This document shows positions 10,374 to 19,932 of a stretch of 64,000 nt of DNA, in pieces. The stretch covers positions 62,001-126,000 of the forward strand of contig NZ_JADOEL010000002.1 of NCBI RefSeq assembly GCF_015645465.1, written 5' to 3'. A model generated the notes under the pieces. It had not been told where the DNA came from. It was given only the letters and a program-made list of their open reading frames with translations, and made no database searches. How positions within the stretch are numbered: position 1 is the stretch's first letter; each line of letters opens with the position of its first letter. The position numbers and the translations under genes were made by a program. The DNA is from Herminiimonas contaminans (GTDB lineage Bacteria; Pseudomonadota; Gammaproteobacteria; Burkholderiales; Burkholderiaceae_D).

Positions 10374-11180
10374 ATGCGCCAATACGAGATAGAAGCAGGA
10401 ACCGGCCAACACATAGGCGACCGCAGCGAACAGCAAGACCGGGTTGCCCTGTTTGCCGCGCCCAAGGCGCCTGGCTATATGTTAGCCGTCATTGCTGACG
10501 GTATGGGAGGTTTATCCGGCGGCGCCCTGGCGGCGGAGCAAGTCGTACGTAGTGCGCAACAGATTTTCGAACGTTTTTCACCGCTGACCGACAATCCGGA
10601 AGCTATCCTGCACACTATTGCAGACGAAGCCGACACCGTGATCAAGTTATCGGCCATGTCTTCCGACAAGAAACCGCACAGTACCGTAGTCTTGTTGATC
10701 ATCACGCCACAAAACAGTGCAATCTGGGCGCATGTAGGTGATTCCCGTCTGTATTACTTCGATGGTCCGAATTGCATCAAGCGTACGATAGACCACACTT
10801 ATCTGGAACAGTTAAAAGCCGAAAACAAGCTGGATGAAGCCAAAGCCAAGGACCCCTTGCTGGCCAACCTGCTGGTAAATGTACTCGGCAATAGCAACAA
10901 TGAATTCAATATCAGCCTGAATCGCCGCGACGGCCTGAAGGCAGGCGATTCCTTCCTGCTGTGTACCGATGGCTTATGGTCTTATTTCAGCGATGCCGAA
11001 CTGGGTGCGGCCATCGCGATGAATACGCCGCGCAAGGCTTCTGAAATGCTGATTGCCAACGCGCGTAAACGAGCTGTCGGTAGCAAAGCTGACAATTGCA
11101 CTTTAGCCATAGTCAAACTGGTCAAACCAGCCAAGGAAGTCAAAGACTATACGATTAAAAAAATGCGCAGCGCGATTTAA
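10374..11180 (+). CDS. PP2C-family serine/threonine phosphatase
   Basis: Metal-dependent protein phosphatase of the PPM/Stp type, 268 aa. The motifs are in order: GDRSEQQDR (residues 15-23) for the first metal Asp, ADGMGG (41-46), STVVLL, HVGDSRLYYF and CTDGLW. No transmembrane segment or regulatory domain is seen, so it is a cytosolic stand-alone catalytic domain. No Hanks-type kinase is encoded nearby, so its partner kinase, if any, lies elsewhere; PP2C of this sort also occurs in type VI secretion loci, but nothing of that kind surrounds it here. Confidence 0.9.
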   Translation: MRQYEIEAGTGQHIGDRSEQQDRVALFAAPKAPGYMLAVIADGMGGLSGGALAAEQVVRSAQQIFERFSPLTDNPEAILHTIADEADTVIKLSAMSSDKKPHSTVVLLIITPQNSAIWAHVGDSRLYYFDGPNCIKRTIDHTYLEQLKAENKLDEAKAKDPLLANLLVNVLGNSNNEFNISLNRRDGLKAGDSFLLCTDGLWSYFSDAELGAAIAMNTPRKASEMLIANARKRAVGSKADNCTLAIVKLVKPAKEVKDYTIKKMRSAI

Positions 11181-11430
11181 AAACGATTCGAAAACGATTT
11201 GAAATTTTTACAAGCGGCGGACTAATTTGACCGCCCTGCTTGACGAAAGCTGCCACTACCCGTTAGCTTCTAACAAAGCGGGAAGATTCTTGAGCATACC
11301 TCTACCGCAAGGTAGCCAGCAGTCGCTGAAAACCTACACCCAGACATATCTTTCAGCGCCTGGATAGTTTGTACAGTCCGGCCACAATCCGGGCGTCGTG
11401 CAATCCGTCGCCATTTGAAAAGATCATGCA

Positions 11431-14232
11431 TTGAAAAAAACTCTGCCCTCTCGTTCCAACTTCGATAGCTTGCGCGTGCGCTTGCTGGTACTGGTATTGC
11501 TCGCGATCGTGCCGCCCGTCATTCTGACAGTCTATGGCGCCTGGAAGGAACGGCAGCAAGCCATACGCATGGCAGAAGACAGTTTGCAGCAATTAACGCA
11601 ATTGGCAGCCACCAGTGAGGCGCGTTCCATCGAAGGTGCACGACAACTGTTAACAGTGCTGTCCGTTATTCCTGAACTACGCGGCGATGCCAAAACTTGC
11701 GGCCAGTTCCTCGGCACCATCCTGAAGAAAAATGAAGGCTATGTGAACTTCGGCGTGGCGCAGTTGAATGGCGACGTCAGCTGCAGCGCACTACCGCTGG
11801 CGGAAAAAACCAACCTAGGTGATCGCCCGCATTTCAAACGTACGGTACAGGACAAAACTTTTTCCACCGGCGACTACATCATGGGTCGCACTGTACGCAA
11901 ACATACGATCAATCTGATGTATCCCATCGTAGGCAATGGCGGCGACGTACAGGCGGTGATTTTCGCCGCGCTCGACCTGAGCGTGCTGGATCGCTTTGTC
12001 AGTGATATCGAACTACCAGCAGGTGCGGTGCTGGTAACCGCTGATAGCAACGGCACCATCATCGCCCGACGACCGAATCCGGAAAAATGGATAGGTACGC
12101 GCACACCACCATCGCTGTTCGATGTGATGATCAAGGTTGGCTTCGGTACCTCCGCACTGACGGATGCGGATGGCGTGACACGCCTGCATGCGTTCGCACC
12201 GGTAGGCACCAACAATATCTCCAACTTCAAGGTCAGCATCGGCATCCCGATGGATGACATTGTGGCACCGGCCAATCACCTGCAGATGATGGAACTCACG
12301 ACGCTGGCAGTGATTGCCTTGCTGGCTTTAATCGCTGCCTGGTTCGTCGGCGATGTCATCATCCTGCGCCGGGTCAAAGCGCTGGTGCGTACCGCCGATC
12401 AGCTTGCAGGTGGCAATCTGAATGCACGTACCGGCATCAAGTACGGCAAGGAAGAAATCAGCCAACTGGCACGTGCCTTCGACAGCATGGCCAGCTCATT
12501 GCAGGAACACGAAGCAGAACGTGAACAGTCGAAAGCCATCCTGTTCGCAGAAAAAGAACGTGCACAAGTCACGCTGGAATCGATTGCCGATGCGGTCATT
12601 ACCACCGACAAATCGGGCAATATTGAATATATGAATCCGGTTGCAGAAAATCTCACTGGTTGGAGCAAAACAGAAGCAGAAGGTTTACCATCAACCCGCG
12701 TCTTCAAAATCATCAATGGTCACACGCGTGAACCGGTTCCGAATCCGGTCGAACTGGTATTCGAACAACAGAGCAATGTCGAACTGATCAAAGATACCGT
12801 CCTGCTCAGCCGCAACGGCAACGAATACGCAGTTGAAGATTCAGCTGCACCTATACGTGATCGCGATGGCAAAATTATAGGCGTGGTACTGGTGTTCCAC
12901 GATGTGAGTGACTCACGCAAACTCGCGATACAGTTGTCGCACCAGGCCGCACATGATCCGTTGACTGGCTTGTTCAATCGTCGTGAATTCGAACGCCGAC
13001 TCGAAGTAGCTATTGATACGCTGGCACTTCAATCCAAACAGCATGCCCTGCTGTATATGGATCTGGATCAATTCAAAATCGTCAATGACACCTGCGGCCA
13101 TAGTGCTGGCGATGAGTTGCTGCGCCAGATCACTGCCTTGCTACAACCTCTGGTGCGTGATAGCGATACGCTGGCACGTCTGGGTGGTGACGAGTTTGGT
13201 GCTTTCCTCGAGAACTGTACACCTGACTCGGCAGTACGCATCGCCGAGAAATTACGTCAGACTATCTGTGACTTCCATTTCGTGTGGCAAGACAAGATCT
13301 TCCCTATCGGCGTCAGCATAGGCCTGGTGAATTTCAACAGTGATGCACTCTCGCTGCCAGACTTGCTCAGCGCCGCAGATGCAGCCTGCTATATCGCCAA
13401 GGATACCGGTCGCAATCGCGTCCATATTTATCGTGCAGAAGATCATCAGCTGGCGCAGAACCAGGGCGAGATCAAATGGAATGAGCGCATACAAAAAGCG
13501 TTTGAAAACGATGGCTTCTGTCTGTACTCACAAGAGATCGTCAACATCCGTCGCGACAACGGCAGCTTCTTCTTTGATGAGCTGCGCCTCTACATGACGG
13601 ATGATGCCGGCCGCCTGATTCCGACCACGGCCTTCATTCCTGCGGCCGAGCGTTATCACTACATGCCCACCATAGATCGCTGGGTAATACGCACAGTATT
13701 CGCGCAGCAGGCAGCATCGCTATTGAAGTCAGATGGCGATCTCCATGTATTGCTGATCAAGATATCCGGCAGCTCACTCGATGATGAAACTTTCATTGAT
13801 TTCGTACGCGAACAATTCATACACTTTGCCCTGCCTTACGATTCGATTTGCTTTGCGATTGCAGAAACCACAGCGATCACCAATCTCACGCGCGCCTTGA
13901 GTTTCATCGACACCTTGAAGCCGCTAGGTTGCCGCTTCGCGCTGGATGATTTTGGCAGCGGTATGTCGTCCTTCACTTACCTGAAGCATTTGGATGTCGA
14001 TTTCCTGAAAATCGATGGTGGCTATATCCAGGGTATGGAGAACGATCCGGTCGACTTTGCCAAGATAGAAGCAATACAACACATCAGCAACGTGATGGGT
14101 ATCAAAACCATCGCACCGAATGTCGATAGCGACACCATCTTGAAAAAATTGCGCAGCATAGGCATCAGCTATGTACAAGGTAGCGCACTGCATGCCAAGA
14201 AACCCTTCTATCCACCACTGGATGGAAAATAA
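11431..14232 (+). CDS. Membrane Cache-HAMP-PAS-GGDEF-EAL protein with decayed EAL site
   Basis: A 933-aa cyclic-di-GMP enzyme beginning at a TTG, the only plausible start after the in-frame stop at 11416. Order: TM1 (about 15-37), periplasmic Cache sensor (40-280), TM2 (289-308), HAMP (310-362), PAS (372-497), GGDEF (500-670), EAL (680-930). The diguanylate cyclase site is intact (RLGGDEF, 583-589), with an RxxD inhibitory site RDSD at 576-579. The EAL domain is degenerate: the signature reads ELRLY (717-721), the metal Asn is Lys777 and the AEGVE-type Glu is Pro896. I therefore expect synthesis, not hydrolysis, of c-di-GMP, in response to an extracellular ligand. Confidence 0.92.
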   Translation: MKKTLPSRSNFDSLRVRLLVLVLLAIVPPVILTVYGAWKERQQAIRMAEDSLQQLTQLAATSEARSIEGARQLLTVLSVIPELRGDAKTCGQFLGTILKKNEGYVNFGVAQLNGDVSCSALPLAEKTNLGDRPHFKRTVQDKTFSTGDYIMGRTVRKHTINLMYPIVGNGGDVQAVIFAALDLSVLDRFVSDIELPAGAVLVTADSNGTIIARRPNPEKWIGTRTPPSLFDVMIKVGFGTSALTDADGVTRLHAFAPVGTNNISNFKVSIGIPMDDIVAPANHLQMMELTTLAVIALLALIAAWFVGDVIILRRVKALVRTADQLAGGNLNARTGIKYGKEEISQLARAFDSMASSLQEHEAEREQSKAILFAEKERAQVTLESIADAVITTDKSGNIEYMNPVAENLTGWSKTEAEGLPSTRVFKIINGHTREPVPNPVELVFEQQSNVELIKDTVLLSRNGNEYAVEDSAAPIRDRDGKIIGVVLVFHDVSDSRKLAIQLSHQAAHDPLTGLFNRREFERRLEVAIDTLALQSKQHALLYMDLDQFKIVNDTCGHSAGDELLRQITALLQPLVRDSDTLARLGGDEFGAFLENCTPDSAVRIAEKLRQTICDFHFVWQDKIFPIGVSIGLVNFNSDALSLPDLLSAADAACYIAKDTGRNRVHIYRAEDHQLAQNQGEIKWNERIQKAFENDGFCLYSQEIVNIRRDNGSFFFDELRLYMTDDAGRLIPTTAFIPAAERYHYMPTIDRWVIRTVFAQQAASLLKSDGDLHVLLIKISGSSLDDETFIDFVREQFIHFALPYDSICFAIAETTAITNLTRALSFIDTLKPLGCRFALDDFGSGMSSFTYLKHLDVDFLKIDGGYIQGMENDPVDFAKIEAIQHISNVMGIKTIAPNVDSDTILKKLRSIGISYVQGSALHAKKPFYPPLDGK

Positions 14233-14260
14233 GTTCGCCAGTAATTTAGTCCAATAAAAA

Positions 14261-14288
14261 AGCCAGACAGGTACAAACCTGACTGGCT
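14261..14288 (-). terminator. Intrinsic terminator of the DUF883 gene
   Basis: Stem AGCCAGACAGGT / ACCTGACTGGCT (one A-A mismatch) with loop ACAA, followed on the minus strand by TTTTTATT. It lies between convergent genes and may also stop the upstream GGDEF-EAL transcript. Confidence 0.82.
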
Positions 14289-14345
14289 GATGAATTTATC
14301 CGAGTACTCTCGGAGCGAACCTGCGGACTAAGTCACAGACCTGCC

Positions 14346-14648
14346 TTACTTGCGCGAGAACAGAAAGCCCAGCACCAGGCCGAGACCAGCGGAAATAGTG
14401 ACCGCGCGCCATGGGTTATGCGTGACATAGTCGTCCGTGGTCGACGCAACTTCCTTGGTTTTTTTCACGGCAACGGTAGGGATTTCCTTGGCTGCAGCGA
14501 TAGCGGAATCCATGAATTCCACATACTTCTTGCTCAGCTCACCGGTTTTTTCTACCGCCTGCGATTTGGCTTCACGCGCCAGTTCCTTCGTATCCTTAGA
14601 CAAGGCTTTCAGATCTTTCGAAATATCATCTACTTTGGATTCCATCAT
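14346..14648 (-). CDS. DUF883 family membrane-anchored protein (YqjD/ElaB-like)
   Basis: A 100-aa protein with a long amphipathic helical region (residues 5-70, rich in Lys, Glu, Ala) and one C-terminal transmembrane segment preceded by the family motif YVTHNPWRAV (74-83) and ending in GLVLGFLFSRK. YqjD and ElaB of E. coli are RpoS-dependent, inner-membrane, ribosome-associated stationary-phase proteins; that role is family knowledge. The start has a good SD (AGGAG, 6 bases upstream). It is followed on the same strand side by the DUF2383 gene, a likely stress-related pair. Confidence 0.9.
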   Translation of the reverse strand: MMESKVDDISKDLKALSKDTKELAREAKSQAVEKTGELSKKYVEFMDSAIAAAKEIPTVAVKKTKEVASTTDDYVTHNPWRAVTISAGLGLVLGFLFSRK

Positions 14649-14731
14649 CGTTTTCTCCTAAAAGGTGTATCAATGTTCCGCCTGTCAGCGGCACGAAAAA
14701 ACGCCCTGTTCATAGCATCAGGGCCAGGCTA

Positions 14732-15187
14732 TCAACTCATGGACAAATGGGCACGATCACGCAAATTCTTCATGAGCTCGTGGTGTTGGATCACGCTCTG
14801 ATACTGACGTTCCACCACAGCTCTCACATCGAGCGGCAAATCCTGCTCCAGCGCACGGCGATAACTTTTCAGCGCCAGATCTTCGCCACGCTCACATTCC
14901 TTCATAACTGCATCATCGTTTTTCCCCATCAGCGATGACTTGATGTCTATCCAGCGACGGTGCAAGCTTGTGCCCCGGCTATGACCTTGCTCGGGATTGC
15001 CACCGCGTGAAACCAGCAAAGCACTCAACTCCTGGGCCGCGTCATTACAACCATGCGCGAGGCTCAGAAAAGGCTGCTTCAATTGAGCATCACGTATATC
15101 TTCTGCGCAGGTCTTGAAACCTGCTTCGCCATCCCTGCACGCCTCCAGCAATTCATTGAGGGTCGTCAGCACATCGTCTCTCATCAT
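14732..15187 (-). CDS. PA2169-type four-helix-bundle protein (DUF2383)
   Basis: A 151-aa soluble, all-helical protein. The N-terminal phrase TLNELLEACRDGEAGFKTCAED and the later LALKSYRRALEQDLP are typical of the PA2169/DUF2383 family, a ferritin-like fold of unknown function often found next to DUF883 and general-stress genes. The start may be the second of two consecutive ATGs because the SD AAGGA lies six bases before it. It is encoded 83 bases upstream of the DUF883 gene on the same strand, and both could be one transcript. Confidence 0.85.
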   Translation of the reverse strand: MMRDDVLTTLNELLEACRDGEAGFKTCAEDIRDAQLKQPFLSLAHGCNDAAQELSALLVSRGGNPEQGHSRGTSLHRRWIDIKSSLMGKNDDAVMKECERGEDLALKSYRRALEQDLPLDVRAVVERQYQSVIQHHELMKNLRDRAHLSMS

Positions 15188-15336
15188 GATTCCTTTCAGA
15201 AAACATCAAATCCGGCTCTCATGTTTTTCCCCCGAGTGCCGTAGCGAATTCTGTCACGTGTTACTTCGACCACGAATCGCCACTACCGATCCGAGCAAGC
15301 GTGGAAATTTTTAGAGCGCGTTTTCTTTGGTGGAAA

Positions 15337-15360
15337 ATACCGATGGATCACTATCGGTAT
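15337..15360. promoter_or_regulatory. Inverted repeat ATACCGAT-N8-ATCGGTAT
   Basis: Perfect 8-base arms around an 8-base spacer. The dimension fits a dimeric repressor operator or a short hairpin. It is 150 bases upstream of the DUF2383 start. No T-run follows, so it is not an obvious terminator. The regulator is unknown. Confidence 0.4.
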
Positions 15361-15420
15361 GGGATGGCAGTAAAAATCAATATGAGGCAAAGCCGTACAG
15401 AACTCTGTTCGGCAACGCAC

Positions 15421-15457
15421 ATATAACTATGAAGTCTTGATTTCACATTAGTTATAT
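15421..15457. promoter_or_regulatory. Inverted repeat ATATAACTA-N19-TAGTTATAT
   Basis: Perfect 9-base AT-rich arms 19 bases apart. It is about 325 bases upstream of the MHYT gene. It could be an operator with widely spaced half-sites; function is not known. Confidence 0.35.
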
Positions 15458-15781
15458 ATTCGTATGCGCAATTCGAGGCAAAATAGACGCTTATTGCTGC
15501 TAAATTCATATTTCTGACAGGCAAGGTACAATGTTCGATGCGTTTGGGCATACTGGGCCATCAATTGGAATCGTAGTTTCCGCGTCGTTCCACTTCATTC
15601 TTGCTGCCTCGACACCGCAGAAGTTGCTGAAATATCAAGTCAATCTTCATTTAGCCGAACGAGCTTAAAAGACAGAAAACCTATACGTTTTCTGCCCAGT
15701 ATCGTGCTGAAAGAAATACCAGGAAAGCTTGCGAATTTCGTATCAAACCAGTTTGTCTTTTTAAATGAATAAAGCCTTTCT

Positions 15782-17911
15782 ATGCTGACCGCACATTACG
15801 ACTCGCTACTGGTATTGATCTCATTACTGGTTGCCATACTCGCCTCTTACACGGCGCTGGACATGGCAGGCCGGATCAATTCCACCAGCGATAAGGGCGC
15901 CACCCTATGGCTGGTCGGCGGTGCAATCGCGATGGGTATAGGCATCTGGTCCATGCACTTCATAGGCATGCTGTCCTTCAACCTGCCGATCGCACTCGGC
16001 TACGATTTGGGCATTACGGCGCTCTCGCTATTGATCGCAATCGTCGCATCCGGCTTTGCCTTATGGCGCATCAGCCAACCTGAATTACCGTTTATAAAAT
16101 TGCTGGGCAGTGCCGTCCTGATGGGCGTGGCCATTGCGGCCATGCATTACACCGGTATGGCCGCAATGCGCATGACACCAAGCATCGACTATGACCCGCT
16201 GTTGTTTGCGCTGTCTATCCTGATTGCGATCAGTGCCGCTGGCGCCGCCTTGTGGATCGCGTTCCGCCTGCGACGCAATACACCAAATGTAGGCCGCTGG
16301 CGTGCAATGGCTGCCGTGGTGATGGGTATCGCCATCATCGGCATGCACTACACCGGCATGGCTGCTGCCAGCTTTCCGCTCGGCAGCATTTGCCGTGCGG
16401 CAGTCGAAGGCGTCAGCCCGGGCTGGCTGGCGATCGTTGTCATCGTCACCACCCTCGCCGTATTGGCGATCGCATTGCTGACATCGGTACTGGATGCACG
16501 CCTCGATTCACAAACCGGCAAACTGGTACGCTCGCTGGCCTTGGCCAATCAGGAATTGACCAAGCAGGCATTGCAGGACAACCTGACCAAACTACCTAAC
16601 CGTACCCTGCTGGAAGACCGCCTCGATCAAATGGTGCACAAGGCAGTGCGTGAGCAAGGCCGCTTTGCATTGATGTTCATCGACCTTGATGGTTTCAAGG
16701 CGATCAATGATTCGCTCGGCCATCATATCGGCGACCTGTTGCTGATTGATGTCGCGCAACGCATACGCGACAACATTCGCGCGCAGGATACGGCAGCCCG
16801 CCTCGGCGGTGATGAATTCGTCATGCTGATTGAAGTCAAGGAGCCGGAAGATGCCGCTTCGGTAGCGGACAAGCTGTGCACCACACTGAACCAGCCTTTC
16901 GATATAGCGCAATACAACCTCGGCATATCGGCCAGTATCGGTATCGCCGTGTATCCGGAAGACGGCAAGACACGGCACGATTTGCTGGTGCATGCCGATG
17001 CGGCGATGTACCACACCAAGAGTACCGGACGTAACGGCTATCACTTCTTCGAAGCATCGATGAATATCAATGCGCACAATCAGTTGCAGGTGATACAGGA
17101 TTTGCGCACGGCACTGGAACGCAAGGAATTCCGTCTGCACTATCAGCCCAAGTTCAATACGACCGATGGCGTAGTAGTCGGTGCCGAAGCACTGCTGCGT
17201 TGGCAGCACCCAGTGCGCGGCATCATTGCACCGGCTGACTTCATCAGCCTGGCAGAAAAAACCGGCCTGATTGTCCCTATCGGTGAATGGGTGCTGGATG
17301 AAGCTTGCCGCCAGATGCGCAAATGGTATGACGAGGGTTACCCGCAATGGAAGATGGCTGTAAATCTGTCCTCCGTCCAGTTCAGCAATGACAATCTGGT
17401 GGAGATGGTGAAGGAAACGCTGGAGCGCAATAATTTGCCAGCTACCTCGCTGATGCTGGAAGTTACAGAATCCACTGCCATGCACAATGTCGAAGCCAGC
17501 CTGACCATCCTCGAACAACTGGTGAATCTCGGCGTGGAAATTTCAATCGACGATTTCGGCACCGGCTATTCCAGCCTGCTCTACCTGAAACGCCTGCCTG
17601 CAACCGAGCTGAAGATAGACCGCGGTTTCATACGCGATCTGGCGCAAGGAACGGATGACGCATCCATCGTTTCTGCCATCGTGGCGCTGGGGCGCTCGCT
17701 CAATTTGCGCATCGTGGCAGAAGGTGTGGAAACCGAGAAGCAGCAGGAATTCCTGACCACCCTCGGCTGCGATACCTTACAAGGCTATTTCATGGGCCAT
17801 CCGATGGCATCCGAGCAATTCATGGCCGCGATCGATGCACTGAAGGCCATACAGCTGAACCTGCACACACCAGGTAGCATGGGCAACACCGGGCTGCACA
17901 TACAGCACTAA
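15782..17911 (+). CDS. MHYT-GGDEF-EAL cyclic-di-GMP protein
   Basis: A 709-aa protein with an N-terminal seven-helix MHYT sensor (residues 1-240), showing the three repeats MHFIGM (58-63), MHYTGM (121-126) and MHYTGM (188-193); MHYT domains are thought to bind metal and sense O2, CO or NO. It is followed by GGDEF (about 262-425) with RLGGDEF at 340-346 and an RxxD inhibitory site RAQD, then EAL (about 435-690) with GAEALLRW, NLSS, DDFGTGYSS and AEGVE all present. Both enzyme sites look intact, so it may switch between synthesis and degradation. Monocistronic. Confidence 0.94.
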   Translation: MLTAHYDSLLVLISLLVAILASYTALDMAGRINSTSDKGATLWLVGGAIAMGIGIWSMHFIGMLSFNLPIALGYDLGITALSLLIAIVASGFALWRISQPELPFIKLLGSAVLMGVAIAAMHYTGMAAMRMTPSIDYDPLLFALSILIAISAAGAALWIAFRLRRNTPNVGRWRAMAAVVMGIAIIGMHYTGMAAASFPLGSICRAAVEGVSPGWLAIVVIVTTLAVLAIALLTSVLDARLDSQTGKLVRSLALANQELTKQALQDNLTKLPNRTLLEDRLDQMVHKAVREQGRFALMFIDLDGFKAINDSLGHHIGDLLLIDVAQRIRDNIRAQDTAARLGGDEFVMLIEVKEPEDAASVADKLCTTLNQPFDIAQYNLGISASIGIAVYPEDGKTRHDLLVHADAAMYHTKSTGRNGYHFFEASMNINAHNQLQVIQDLRTALERKEFRLHYQPKFNTTDGVVVGAEALLRWQHPVRGIIAPADFISLAEKTGLIVPIGEWVLDEACRQMRKWYDEGYPQWKMAVNLSSVQFSNDNLVEMVKETLERNNLPATSLMLEVTESTAMHNVEASLTILEQLVNLGVEISIDDFGTGYSSLLYLKRLPATELKIDRGFIRDLAQGTDDASIVSAIVALGRSLNLRIVAEGVETEKQQEFLTTLGCDTLQGYFMGHPMASEQFMAAIDALKAIQLNLHTPGSMGNTGLHIQH

Positions 17912-17912
17912 T

Positions 17913-18149
17913 CTACTTGGTGCAATAAGCCAGTGCCAGCGGATCGTATAGCGATGCGCTGTAGTGCCAGGACTGATGCCACACCATATACGGCGTCAAC
18001 ACCTGCGATTGCCCCAAATCGACAGCGTAGGCTTCCGGTACGGCAGAGATCCAGGCCACTATCATCACTGCCGCAGCAGTCGTGAAAACGACCAGGCTCA
18101 AAGCGGCCAGGAACAGTCGGAAGATATGCGAATTATTTGCATGCTCCAT
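17913..18149 (-). CDS. Small single-pass membrane protein, unknown
   Basis: A 78-aa protein with one transmembrane helix near the N-terminus (about residues 10-34, FRLFLAALSLVVFTTAAAVM) and a tail rich in Tyr, Ser and Trp ending in a Cys. A strong SD, GGGGAGG, lies six bases before the ATG, which is the main reason to call it real. It converges on the MHYT gene with a single base between stop codons. I recognise no family. Confidence 0.65.
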   Translation of the reverse strand: MEHANNSHIFRLFLAALSLVVFTTAAAVMIVAWISAVPEAYAVDLGQSQVLTPYMVWHQSWHYSASLYDPLALAYCTK

Positions 18150-18284
18150 ACAGCCTCCCCTTGCACAGGCAGTGCTACCAAGCGATGTATAGGAGCTGCG
18201 ATTCTAAATCCGGGCAACACGGGCATTCTGTACGCTGTCGCACTTAAGCCTGCGATCGCCGAACTTACACAGCCGCAAACAAAA

Positions 18285-18310
18285 AAGGCCTTGCTTGGTG
18301 GCAAGGCCTT
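18285..18310 (-). terminator. Intrinsic terminator of leuA
   Basis: Perfect 10-bp stem AAGGCCTTGC / GCAAGGCCTT with loop TTGGTG, followed on the minus strand by TTTTTTG. It is 22 bases after the leuA stop. Confidence 0.93.
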
Positions 18311-18331
18311 CGCATAGTCAGCGACACATGA

Positions 18332-19873
18332 TCACAGTTGCGGATTCAGTTTCTCTATCTTCGAATGCAATTTATTCAAGGCAGAAATATAGGCCTTGGC
18401 CGACGCAACCACGATATCCAGATCAGCGCCAACGCCATTAACGATACGTCCAGCTTTGGACAAACGCATGGTGACTTCACCTTGCGACTCGGTACCGGTA
18501 GTGATGGCGTTCACGGAGAACAGCAACAATTCAGCCCCACTCTCAACCTTGGACTCAATCGCATTGACGATGGCATCCACCGGACCATTGCCCTCGCCTT
18601 TGCAGCTTTCTTCCTTGCCATCTATCGAGAAGACGACATTCGCTGCCGGTTTGGAACCGGTCGACGATTGCTGTGACAAGGAAACAAAGCTGTAATATTC
18701 CTTCTCATGCGATTGCTGCTCGTCCGATACCAGCGCCATGATGTCTTCGTCGAAGATATCGGATTTACGATCAGCCAATTCCTTGAAGCGCACAAAGGCT
18801 GCATCCATCTCTGCAGCTGAATCCAGCGTAATGCCGAGTTCTTCCAGGCGCTGCTTGAATGCATTGCGACCGGACAATTTACCCAACACAATCTTGTTGG
18901 TGCTCCAGCCCACATCTTCTGCACGCATGATTTCGTAGGTATCACGCGCCTTCAATACGCCATCCTGATGAATGCCGGAAGCATGAGCAAACGCGTTCGC
19001 ACCGACCACGGATTTATTCGGCTGCACGGCAAAGCCTGTAATCTGCGACACCAGTTTTGAAGTAGGGACAATCTGCGTGGTATCGATGCCGACTTCCAGG
19101 TTGAAGTGATCTTTACGGGTACGCACCGCCATCACGATTTCTTCCAGCGCAGTATTACCGGCACGCTCGCCCAGGCCGTTGATCGTACATTCAACCTGGC
19201 GCGCGCCACCTATCATCACACCAGCCAGCGAGTTCGCTACCGCCATGCCCAGATCGTTATGGCAATGCACGGACCAGACCGCCTTGTCCGAGTTCGGGAT
19301 ACGTTCGCGCAAGGTCTTGAGCATATTGCCGTACAGCCCAGGCACACCGTAACCGACGGTGTCGGCGAAGTTAATGGTGGTCGCACCTTCGTTGATGACT
19401 GCTTCAATCACGCGGCACAGGAAATCGATATCGGAACGGCTGCCATCTTCCGGGCTGAACTCGATGTCGTCGGTGAAGTTACGCGCATAACGCACGGCCA
19501 ACTTCGCTTGTTCAAACACCTGATCCGGCGTCATGCGCAGCTTCTTCTCCATATGCAAAGGAGACGTCGCGAGGAAGGTATGGATACGCTTTCTTTCGGC
19601 TGGCGCCAGGGCTTCGGCAGCACGTGCAATATCTTTGTCATTCGCACGCGACAGCGAGCACACGGTGGCATCCTTGATGATGCTGGAAATCGCATGGATA
19701 GATTCAAAATCACCTTGCGACGCCGCAGCAAAACCGGCTTCGATAATGTCGACCTTCAAACGCTCCAGTTGTCGTGCGATGCGGATTTTTTCATCCTTGG
19801 TCATCGAAGCGCCGGGAGATTGCTCACCATCACGCAGGGTGGTGTCAAATATGATGAGTTTGTTGGAAGACAT
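18332..19873 (-). CDS. leuA: 2-isopropylmalate synthase
   Basis: First committed step of leucine synthesis: condenses acetyl-CoA with 2-oxoisovalerate. The 513-aa protein has the HMGL-like catalytic domain starting [16 protein letters not shown] (residues 8-23), the metal site VHCHNDLG, and the C-terminal LeuA dimer/allosteric domain (about 390-505) for leucine feedback. Length is that of the bacterial type. It is last in the minus-strand series ilvI-ilvH-ilvC-SIMPL-pssA-leuA, 59 bases after pssA, and ends in a strong terminator. Confidence 0.97.
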   Translation of the reverse strand: MSSNKLIIFDTTLRDGEQSPGASMTKDEKIRIARQLERLKVDIIEAGFAAASQGDFESIHAISSIIKDATVCSLSRANDKDIARAAEALAPAERKRIHTFLATSPLHMEKKLRMTPDQVFEQAKLAVRYARNFTDDIEFSPEDGSRSDIDFLCRVIEAVINEGATTINFADTVGYGVPGLYGNMLKTLRERIPNSDKAVWSVHCHNDLGMAVANSLAGVMIGGARQVECTINGLGERAGNTALEEIVMAVRTRKDHFNLEVGIDTTQIVPTSKLVSQITGFAVQPNKSVVGANAFAHASGIHQDGVLKARDTYEIMRAEDVGWSTNKIVLGKLSGRNAFKQRLEELGITLDSAAEMDAAFVRFKELADRKSDIFDEDIMALVSDEQQSHEKEYYSFVSLSQQSSTGSKPAANVVFSIDGKEESCKGEGNGPVDAIVNAIESKVESGAELLLFSVNAITTGTESQGEVTMRLSKAGRIVNGVGADLDIVVASAKAYISALNKLHSKIEKLNPQL

Positions 19874-19932
19874 GTTTATATCCTTGGGAAATGCGCCTTG
19901 GGAAAAGCTATTCAGTACTTGTAAAAATCAGA

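Larger units (their letters stand above)
15188..15781. other. 594-base gene-free region with two perfect inverted repeats
   Basis: No convincing coding sequence on either strand. It must hold the promoters for the DUF2383 gene (minus) and the MHYT gene (plus). It contains two perfect inverted repeats, listed separately. The MHYT start codon has no clear SD sequence. Confidence 0.7.
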
